Below are positions 1 to 5,353 of a DNA stretch of 6,589 nt, piece after piece; position 1 is the first letter of the stretch, and each line of letters opens with the position of its first letter. Made by a program: the position numbers and the translations under genes. The stretch covers positions 1 through 6,589 of the forward strand of contig JALWJP010000044.1 in the NCBI GenBank assembly GCA_026997215.1, read 5' to 3'. A model generated the notes under the pieces. That model saw only the letters and a list, made by a program, of their open reading frames with translations, was not told the DNA's origin and ran no database searches. Source of the stretch: Nanobdellati archaeon. Its GTDB lineage: Archaea; EX4484-52; JAADEF01.

Positions 1-316
1 TAAGATTAGTAAGATCTTCTAAGAAGCCTAACAAACTCAATAATAGAAGTGAAAGAAAAGTAGAATGTATGAAATTAAAAGAGAAGGTTATATCAAAAAA
101 ATAAGAAATTATTAAAGCAATATAGGCACCTATTAAGAAGCCTAACACAACAACAAGACCCCCTCCGTCAGCAACTGCCAAATAATAAGGTTTGTTCATA
201 TCTTTTCCATTCAAACCTATGTTATAAAAAAAAGGAATGGTTTTTCTAAGCATAAGAAGAGTTACAAGAAAAGATAATAATAAACCAAATAAGGAAGCTA
301 AAAAATAAAAAATCAT
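1..316 (-). CDS. aglH: GlcNAc-1-phosphate transferase (AglH/DPAGT1/MraY-like), N-terminal part, cut by window edge
   Basis: Only the first 105 codons are present; the frame is open to the window edge. The ATG at 316-314 has a strong SD upstream. The visible protein has three hydrophobic segments (about residues 3-22, 53-73 and 83-98). It carries landmarks of polyprenol-phosphate sugar-1-phosphate transferases: a GKDMNKP loop at 37-43, matching the 'G-x-D-x-N-K' loop of DPAGT1 and archaeal homologues; an ADGGGLVVVLGF helix start at 49-60, equivalent to the 'PE-x-GG' segment; and GFLEDLTN at 97-104, where the catalytic Asp pair is expected. Such enzymes move GlcNAc-1-phosphate from UDP-GlcNAc to dolichyl phosphate at the cytoplasmic membrane face, the first step of lipid-linked glycan assembly. 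Lying 5 bases behind aglB fits N-glycosylation. Oddity: the first of the paired aspartates is Glu100 (E-D, not D-D). The family is fairly sure; the exact sugar is inferred. Another MraY-like transferase is the alternative. Confidence 0.8.
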   Translation of the reverse strand, partial: MIFYFLASLFGLLLSFLVTLLMLRKTIPFFYNIGLNGKDMNKPYYLAVADGGGLVVVLGFLIGAYIALIISYFFDITFSFNFIHSTFLSLLLLSLLGFLEDLTNL

Positions 317-320
317 TCTA

Positions 321-328
321 ATCACCTT
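321..328 (-). promoter_or_regulatory. Shine-Dalgarno of the phosphotransferase gene
   Basis: The minus strand reads AAGGTGAT, a full match to the archaeal anti-SD (AUCACCUCC) over AGGTGAT, ending 4 bases before the ATG at 316. The stop codon of aglB (TGA, 324-322) lies inside it, so ribosomes finishing aglB cover the start site of the next gene. This suggests translational coupling and fixes the start at 316. Confidence 0.85.
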
Positions 329-2877
329 CTTTCTTCAGGTTTGTAATACAAAGGACATTCATTAATGTCTTTTTGTCGATGTGGTGTTAAAATACATTTT
401 TCAAAAGATTTATTTATATAATCTTTAGAAATTCCTAATTCATTTAGTCTCTCATAAATATAAGAATAATTAACCTCATATATCTTAACAAAGAAATTAT
501 CGAAAACTTTTTTAACATAAGGTATCCTTTTACCATTCTCTATATACAACTTATGGAAGTTAGAATTATAAATCTCTCTCGGATAATTGCTTCGAGGATC
601 TTTCATAGTCATATAGCCTAAGCGATAATCTACTGGTAAAATGTAAACACATTCATCAATAAAATTAACTTTTTCAGGAGTGGTATTAGTATAGTCAAAA
701 ACATCAATTACCCCTTCAGGAGTACACAAATACCTTACATACATCAGTTGTTGAGGATTGCGATAAAATGCTAATTTAATATTGCGGTTAAAGTCTAAAG
801 TACCATTTTGTGTTATAGGAATATAAACGGTGTAATAACCTCCATAAACATTGTAAATAGCTTGATCATACTTCACCCCTCTAAATCTCATTTCCGCATA
901 ACTATCTATCCACTTACCGTTATTAGCTATCTTTGACATAGCAGCATACTTACCAATCATCGTGTAATCCAATAAGATATGAGTTGGCTTAGCCACAGCC
1001 AAATAAAGTAACTCTTCTGTTTCATTGTAACGAGAAGTAAAGTATCGAGCAGCATATATGTTTCTTACACCTATCTGATTACCTCCATCAAGCAAGGTTC
1101 TTCTTTCTCCTAAGGTCTGAAACCAATAACCAAAATCCCACCACGACAATATTGTTGCATTTTGAGGTAAAGAATTTTTCATAAAGTTAAAAGCCTCTTC
1201 CCATGCAGGATTTAAATTTCCGGTACCTACGGTTTTAGCAAGTGCATAAAGAGAGTATGTATTAAAGATAAAGAAAATACCTATAAAAGTTAAAGCTGAA
1301 ATTTTTATCCAGTCTAAATTTTTAAGTGATTCCAGAGAGATTTTTAGCACGTCTTTTATAATATATGAAAAGGCATATGCTATCAACAAAGAACTCCAAA
1401 AACCTGTAACATAACCTATTCTCACTTTAGTTACAAACATCAAAAAGGTCGCAGTTGCAAATACTAAAACCGTTCCTTCTTTGGGTTTGTTATAGAGCAC
1501 AAAAAGTATAATCAAAGCAGCAGACAACACATATAATATATTTGCAGAGGTATTAGCACCAGAAGAATGTAAAAATAAGCCATAAGAAAGTATCATCACA
1601 GCAAAAGAGATTATAGCTACAACATTCATAATATTATTAGAATTGGATTTAAGAGATAAATAAAGGATTAAACCCGTACCCGCAATAATCCATAAATAAG
1701 GAGAAACCAAAATTCCTACAATATCTAAAATAAAAATAAGAAATGAAAGTAAAGATGCCACAAGATAATTATTATGTTGAATAAAATAGTTCTTTAAATT
1801 AACAAGGTTAGAAGATAAATGTCTTTCAGGAGAACCATAAGAGGAGAGAAAGTAACCTAGATTAGCAGGAATGTTTTCAGCAACAGTACTTTCCATAACT
1901 GCCTTTCTATAAACTATTATATGAGAAAGAGAAGAAAGAACTTTCGCCGTAAATGGGATAAAAAAGGAAGATAAAAGAAATATGAAAAATAATGAAAGAA
2001 GAAGAGATGCATTTCTACGAAATTTATTTTCTGGAGGTTTAGAAAGATTATAATATTCTATCCCTAATATTACAATAGCACTTACAAAAGAAAGCATTAA
2101 AACTGTATTTTTTAAAAAAAGGTAACGAGGATACATTAAATTGAAAAAAATCACAGATGTAAGCAAAGTAACAGCATATGCCTTAGAAGAATCCCAATCT
2201 AATTTTCCAAGAAATGTTAATGCTAGACCTATTAAAGGATAAAGATAAAATAAAGCTACTGCACCACCCCAGACCCCATAAGCAAATGCTGTAAATATGC
2301 CTGATAAAACCCCATTTATGATCGATTTGGATTTCCACATTTTAATAAAGAAAAGAAAACTTAAAAGCATAAACAAACCAGAAATAGGCTCTTTCTCAAA
2401 GAATCCTGCTGATGACCGGTAATACAAAATGTTAAGAACAGCTATGCTTAAAGATGCAAAAATACCGGTAAGTTTATCTTTTAATTCTTTACCAATGAAA
2501 TACATAATAAATACATAAGATGCTCCTAATAAAGCAGGAATAATCTGTGCATACTTCAAAAAAGAAAAGCCTAACCATTTAAAAAAGATTACATAAATTA
2601 AACCGTAGAGATAATAAATAACATAAAGTTCTTTTTTTGGGCTAAAACCCGTAGGATAATATCTCATATAATCAATGTCCTTTAATTCAAAATTATTATT
2701 AACAAGATCGTTAGTAGTTCTATAAATATAATAAGGATCAATAGCTTGCAAGTAATCTCCTAAATCAGGTAGCATCCTCATGTAAAATGAAAAAAGGAAT
2801 ATAAGAAGTAAAATCACAGGAATCCCGTATTTATCAAAGTATTTTTTCATATTACCTTTTTTAATTGCTATCTTCAT
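322..2877 (-). CDS. aglB: Dolichyl-phospho(diphospho)oligosaccharide--protein glycosyltransferase (AglB/STT3 family)
   Basis: This is the catalytic oligosaccharyltransferase, transferring the lipid-linked glycan to Asn in N-X-S/T sequons outside the cell. The 851 residues are within the usual archaeal range. The N-terminal ~545 residues form a multi-span membrane domain with the expected loops: D47 in IDPYY (first external-loop acidic motif); R154-SSAGFFEKEP with E161/E163 in place of the usual D-x-D/E; T331-V-A-E334, the TIXE-type motif of external loop 5; and R486 in KVRIGYV, the likely partner of the lipid pyrophosphate. The C-terminal external domain opens with WWDFGYW at 579-585 (WWDYG signature), followed by D637/K643/M647, a candidate DK-type motif. 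C718, C743, C828 and C841 might form disulfides. The start at 2877 has no SD but has a TATA-like box 28 bases upstream; M10 is the alternative start. The next gene down is the glycan-initiating transferase. Family assignment is very sure; glycan and lipid type cannot be read. Confidence 0.96.
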   Translation of the reverse strand: MKIAIKKGNMKKYFDKYGIPVILLLIFLFSFYMRMLPDLGDYLQAIDPYYIYRTTNDLVNNNFELKDIDYMRYYPTGFSPKKELYVIYYLYGLIYVIFFKWLGFSFLKYAQIIPALLGASYVFIMYFIGKELKDKLTGIFASLSIAVLNILYYRSSAGFFEKEPISGLFMLLSFLFFIKMWKSKSIINGVLSGIFTAFAYGVWGGAVALFYLYPLIGLALTFLGKLDWDSSKAYAVTLLTSVIFFNLMYPRYLFLKNTVLMLSFVSAIVILGIEYYNLSKPPENKFRRNASLLLSLFFIFLLSSFFIPFTAKVLSSLSHIIVYRKAVMESTVAENIPANLGYFLSSYGSPERHLSSNLVNLKNYFIQHNNYLVASLLSFLIFILDIVGILVSPYLWIIAGTGLILYLSLKSNSNNIMNVVAIISFAVMILSYGLFLHSSGANTSANILYVLSAALIILFVLYNKPKEGTVLVFATATFLMFVTKVRIGYVTGFWSSLLIAYAFSYIIKDVLKISLESLKNLDWIKISALTFIGIFFIFNTYSLYALAKTVGTGNLNPAWEEAFNFMKNSLPQNATILSWWDFGYWFQTLGERRTLLDGGNQIGVRNIYAARYFTSRYNETEELLYLAVAKPTHILLDYTMIGKYAAMSKIANNGKWIDSYAEMRFRGVKYDQAIYNVYGGYYTVYIPITQNGTLDFNRNIKLAFYRNPQQLMYVRYLCTPEGVIDVFDYTNTTPEKVNFIDECVYILPVDYRLGYMTMKDPRSNYPREIYNSNFHKLYIENGKRIPYVKKVFDNFFVKIYEVNYSYIYERLNELGISKDYINKSFEKCILTPHRQKDINECPLYYKPEERR

Positions 2878-2899
2878 ATGAGAGATGTTAAAAGCAAAA

Positions 2900-2910
2900 T
2901 TTTAAAAAAT
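2900..2910 (-). promoter_or_regulatory. Probable TATA box of aglB (leaderless start)
   Basis: The minus strand reads ATTTTTTAAAA, centred about 28 bases upstream of the aglB ATG at 2877. No SD lies between them (the leader reads TTTGCTTTTAACATCTCTC). An archaeal TATA box sits about 26-27 bases before the start site, so transcription would begin at or next to the ATG, giving a leaderless mRNA. The surrounding sequence is AT-rich, which limits confidence. Confidence 0.45.
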
Positions 2911-2927
2911 TAATAAGAGGATTTCCT

Positions 2928-2939
2928 TGAAATGTTTCA
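2928..2939. repeat. Short palindrome upstream of the aglB promoter
   Basis: TGAAATGTTTCA consists of 5-base arms (TGAAA/TTTCA) around TG. It lies about 18 bases upstream of the putative aglB TATA box, in non-coding sequence with more G and C than its surroundings. A dimeric regulator could bind here as an activator or BRE-proximal repressor, but no copy is seen elsewhere in the window, and 10 paired bases can arise by chance. Confidence 0.3.
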
Positions 2940-2985
2940 CTTTTATGAGTTAAAATTTCCACATTTGACAAAATACGAAACTTGA

Positions 2986-3004
2986 TTAATTAAAATTTAA
3001 TTAA
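2986..3004. repeat. Perfect 9-base AT-only inverted repeat overlapping the nob1 stop codon
   Basis: The arms TTAATTAAA and TTTAATTAA flank a single A and include the nob1 TAA stop (3003-3001). In the transcript it would pair only by A-U, with almost no loop, so a stable hairpin is unlikely. A role at the 3' end of nob1 (U-rich termination zone, with TTTTAATTAAT following the stop) is possible but not shown. Confidence 0.35.
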
Positions 3005-3483
3005 AGCACAGGAACCCAAACAATTTGGGATCCACATTTATAGCATTTCTCTCCTTCTTGTTGCTCATGCTTACAACTCTCGCATATTCTTTTCCATCTC
3101 AAGGTTTTAAGTATTTCTCCCCTTTCAACTCCCATATATCCCATACCTAACATCCTAGCAGCATTTTGCACCCAATAATCATCTGTAACAATAACAACTT
3201 TTTTCCCTTTTTTAAATAACTCATAACCTATGGCTAAGATATCTATATCAGTTTTACTTAGCTTCAATTCCTTTACTTTCTCCTGCACTTTTTTTCTAAA
3301 CTTATTAGAAGGAACATAAAGATTCATATTTTGAAGTTGCATTCTCTCAAATTCCATTCGTGCTTGAGGAGATATAAGTTCTTCATAAACCAAATAAGAA
3401 GTAACACAAAGTTTATCATTAAACCATGAAGTTGCATTCTTTATAAAAACTGCTGAGTCCAACACATAAATTACATCACTCAT
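3001..3483 (-). CDS. nob1: Nob1-type rRNA-processing endonuclease (PIN domain plus zinc ribbon)
   Basis: Nob1 cuts the 3' end of pre-16S rRNA (site D) late in small-subunit maturation. The 160 residues match a compact archaeal Nob1. The PIN domain (about 5-125) shows the acidic metal-binding set: D9 in VLDSAVF, E34/E35 in YEEL, D79 and D81 in SKTDIDILA, and D101/D102 in VTDDYWVQNAA. A C-terminal zinc ribbon follows with C134-x2-C137 and C147-x2-C150, preceded by the LRWKR linker typical of the family. The ribbon separates it from VapC-type PIN toxins, and no antitoxin gene is adjacent. The start MSDVIYVLD places the first strand at the N-terminus as in homologues. There is no SD; a TATA-like box lies 29 bases upstream, so it probably has its own leaderless promoter, though read-through from the nuclease gene 48 bases upstream is possible. 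Nothing appears missing. Confidence 0.93.
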   Translation of the reverse strand: MSDVIYVLDSAVFIKNATSWFNDKLCVTSYLVYEELISPQARMEFERMQLQNMNLYVPSNKFRKKVQEKVKELKLSKTDIDILAIGYELFKKGKKVVIVTDDYWVQNAARMLGMGYMGVERGEILKTLRWKRICESCKHEQQEGEKCYKCGSQIVWVPVL

Positions 3484-3506
3484 AATTTATTATAACTTTT
3501 TATGTT

Positions 3507-3517
3507 TTTTAAATAAA
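3507..3517 (-). promoter_or_regulatory. Probable TATA box of nob1 (leaderless start)
   Basis: In the 48-base gap between the nuclease and nob1, the minus strand reads TTTATTTAAAA, close to the archaeal TATA consensus (TTTAWATA), centred 29 bases before the nob1 ATG. The sequence next to the ATG (AAGTTATAATAAATT) has no SD. Spacing and lack of SD match the aglB promoter. Confidence 0.45.
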
Positions 3518-3531
3518 CTGTAATTTAAAGT

Positions 3532-4023
3532 TTAAAAACTCCACAAACATCCTTCTTTTTTATAATAAGAGTTATAAGCATTACAATAATAAGGCATAGC
3601 ATATCCTTCAATAATTAGCCATTTATTTAAATCAAATGATTGATTCAACATCACATATCCCAATAATCTACCATATTTATCTCGTTCCCAGGGTTTATCT
3701 TGTATTATATACACTTTTTTATGTAATATAAGTTGTTTTACAATTTTATTGCCTTCATTATAGCATTGTTTTACAACAGATTTATTAGCAACACCTGCTC
3801 TTAACCATTTTTCTAATCGATAGCTAGGATACAAATCAGGAAAATCTATACATTTTAATCTTACTTTCTCATAGGTAGAAGTATTATAAATAAAAACTTC
3901 AAAAGTATCGCCATCATATACATAAGTAACATTACCCTCTAAAACAAAATAAGATGGTTGAGGAAAAAGCAAGTTAATCAAAAAATTAAACAGCATGATG
4001 GCCAAACCCGTAATATCTATCAT
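3532..4023 (-). CDS. Membrane-anchored or secreted thermonuclease-like protein (SNase/OB-fold family)
   Basis: This is a predicted Ca-dependent nuclease degrading DNA and RNA outside the cell. From the start at 4023 it has 163 residues: a hydrophobic N-terminal helix (about 4-20, signal peptide or anchor), then an SNase domain. The active-site motifs of staphylococcal nuclease are present: D37-G-D39-T40 (Asp21/Thr22 region), R55 in VRLKCID (Arg35), D60 (Asp40), and R119 in DKYGR (Arg87). The catalytic Glu43 position is Asp63. The C-terminal KKEGCLW resembles the usual end of the domain. Four N-X-S/T sequons (N31, N47, N80, N127) and four cysteines (C58, C87, C147, C159) fit an exported protein. 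The start at 4023 forms an ATGA overlap with the RNase J stop and has GGGAG at proper distance; an in-frame ATG at 4035 lies within that SD and is less likely. Family assignment is sure; activity with Asp63 is not. Confidence 0.88.
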   Translation of the reverse strand: MIDITGLAIMLFNFLINLLFPQPSYFVLEGNVTYVYDGDTFEVFIYNTSTYEKVRLKCIDFPDLYPSYRLEKWLRAGVANKSVVKQCYNEGNKIVKQLILHKKVYIIQDKPWERDKYGRLLGYVMLNQSFDLNKWLIIEGYAMPYYCNAYNSYYKKEGCLWSF

Positions 4024-5342
4024 TTTATCTCCCATATTTTGCCATTACTGCTCAATAAAACATTTCTATTAAGTTCATAACCTTCTTGCATAGCTACTTC
4101 TGCTAAAGCAGATGTTTTAGCCAAATAACCATGACTTGGAATTAATATTTCAGGATTAAGCCATCTTAATATATCTCTAAGATCTTCTTTTCTTGCATGA
4201 CCTGATGCATGAACTCCATCTATTATCCTAACATTCTGCTCTCTAAGCCTTCTTTCGAGGACATAACGTTGAGCTATATTAACCGGGTGAGGTATAGGAT
4301 TAGAACTTATAATCACTTCATCTTCCTTCTCCCATTTAAACGGATATTCCCCTCGAGCCATGCGTGTTAAAACAGCATCATATTCTCCTTGATTACCTGT
4401 ACTAATAATAAGCCACTCCCCTTTACTTCTTTCAATTTCTTTAAGCACTTGCATAATAGTTTTTCTTTTAGTATGTACTCTTATATTGCTTCTATCCATT
4501 AAACCTACATCTACTGCAGCCCCAGTATATAACTTTAAGCTTCGCCCTAACATAACAACATTTCTTCTTCCCTTGTTAATTTCCAAAACAGCTTTAATTC
4601 TTGCTATATGGGAAGAAAAAGTAGAGACCACCACAACACCCTTCTTCGATTCCTGATAAGCACGATTTATAACATCTTTTAACATTTCTTTTGCTATTTT
4701 TTCAGATGATGTTCTAGAAGATTCGTCTGCTCTTAAACTTTCCATAAATAAAATCTTGATACCTTCTTTTCCCAATTTTTTAAAGTATTGCTTATTAAAA
4801 GGTTCTTCTAAAGTAGGACTAAAATCAATTTTAAAATCATTTAAATATGCCACATTTCCCTCTTTTGTTCGAAGCAAAATCATAGAAGAATTAGGTATGC
4901 TATGAGTAACATAAACCAATTCAACCTCAAAATTATTACTTATTTGATAACGATCCCCGTAATTTAATACTTTTATTCTTTTAGATATATGGCCTCTCCC
5001 CTCTTCTTTAGCCATTCTTTTAAGGACTTCAGCAGAATAAGGAGTTACAATAATAGGAGCATTAGGATAATTATCCGCCATTTTTGGTACTGCACCAATA
5101 TGATCTAAATGTCCATGCGATATGACAATAGCAACTACATTTTTCCCTTTTAGGGGAGTATCATCAGGCACGGCCCCTTGTCTCCTTAACTCAGATAAAG
5201 GTGCTGCCCTTTCTTCATCACTCATACCTATTATTTTATCCATATGATATCCCATATCCATAATAACAACTTCTCTACCAACTTCTATAGCAGTCATATT
5301 TCTTCCTACTTCATTATAACCTCCTAAAGTATATGCCCTCAT
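4020..5342 (-). CDS. rnj: Archaeal ribonuclease J (metallo-beta-lactamase/beta-CASP exonuclease)
   Basis: This is a predicted zinc-dependent 5'-3' exoribonuclease for RNA turnover and maturation in the cytoplasm. At 440 residues it is the compact archaeal form: beta-lactamase and beta-CASP domains without the C-terminal extension of bacterial RNase J. Motifs run in order: an opening GGYNEVGRNMT (7-17); S75-H-G-H-L-D-H81 (HxHxDH, metal-binding); H147 in VTHSIPNS; D169 in LNDFKID; E201 in MESLRAD at the beta-CASP entry; STGNQGE at 314-320; the HASGHA motif at 378-383; and H404 in PSHG. The STGNQGE/HASGHA pair is of RNase J type and differs from archaeal CPSF (no KH domains either). The start follows the upstream stop by 1 base, and the stop overlaps the nuclease start (ATGA), so all three genes are probably translated together. 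No key residue appears missing. Confidence 0.95.
   Translation of the reverse strand: MRAYTLGGYNEVGRNMTAIEVGREVVIMDMGYHMDKIIGMSDEERAAPLSELRRQGAVPDDTPLKGKNVVAIVISHGHLDHIGAVPKMADNYPNAPIIVTPYSAEVLKRMAKEEGRGHISKRIKVLNYGDRYQISNNFEVELVYVTHSIPNSSMILLRTKEGNVAYLNDFKIDFSPTLEEPFNKQYFKKLGKEGIKILFMESLRADESSRTSSEKIAKEMLKDVINRAYQESKKGVVVVSTFSSHIARIKAVLEINKGRRNVVMLGRSLKLYTGAAVDVGLMDRSNIRVHTKRKTIMQVLKEIERSKGEWLIISTGNQGEYDAVLTRMARGEYPFKWEKEDEVIISSNPIPHPVNIAQRYVLERRLREQNVRIIDGVHASGHARKEDLRDILRWLNPEILIPSHGYLAKTSALAEVAMQEGYELNRNVLLSSNGKIWEIK
4027..4033 (-). promoter_or_regulatory. Shine-Dalgarno deciding the nuclease start
   Basis: The minus strand reads GGGAGAT, with the GGGAG core 5 bases before the ATG at 4023. 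It lies inside the last codons of RNase J. It argues for the start at 4023 over the ATG at 4035, whose G is the first base of this element and which has no SD of its own. Confidence 0.75.
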
Positions 5343-5343
5343 A

Positions 5344-5353
5344 TCACTCCCCT
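5344..5353 (-). promoter_or_regulatory. Shine-Dalgarno of RNase J inside the upstream stop region
   Basis: The minus strand reads AGGGGAGTGA, one short of the perfect GGAGGTGA, with the GGGG core 6 bases before the RNase J ATG at 5342. It includes the TGA stop of the 279-aa protein gene, so termination and re-initiation would occur at the same place. It supports the start at 5342. Confidence 0.75.

Noticed and set aside
2848..2850. M10 of AglB as the true start
   Set aside because: The GGTAAT directly before it is a poor SD at wrong spacing, while the ATG at 2877 sits at the right distance from a TATA-like box. It cannot be fully excluded.
3001..3483. VapC-type PIN toxin
   Set aside because: The four-cysteine C-terminal zinc ribbon and the linker before it are Nob1 features, and no small antitoxin gene is adjacent.
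3529..3540. Hairpin AGTTT/AAACT at the end of the nuclease gene as a terminator
   Set aside because: Five-base AT-rich arms with a two-base spacer cannot form a stable loop, and archaeal termination does not require a hairpin.
4024..4035. Upstream ATG (4035) as the nuclease start
   Set aside because: It would place the start inside the GGGAG ribosome-binding site and leaves no SD of its own. The ATG at 4023 gives the classic ATGA overlap and keeps the hydrophobic segment at the N-terminus.
4020..5342. Archaeal CPSF1/2 (KH-beta-CASP) or beta-lactamase hydrolase
   Set aside because: There are no N-terminal KH domains. The opening GGYNEVGRNMT together with the STGNQGE and HASGHA motifs are of RNase J type.
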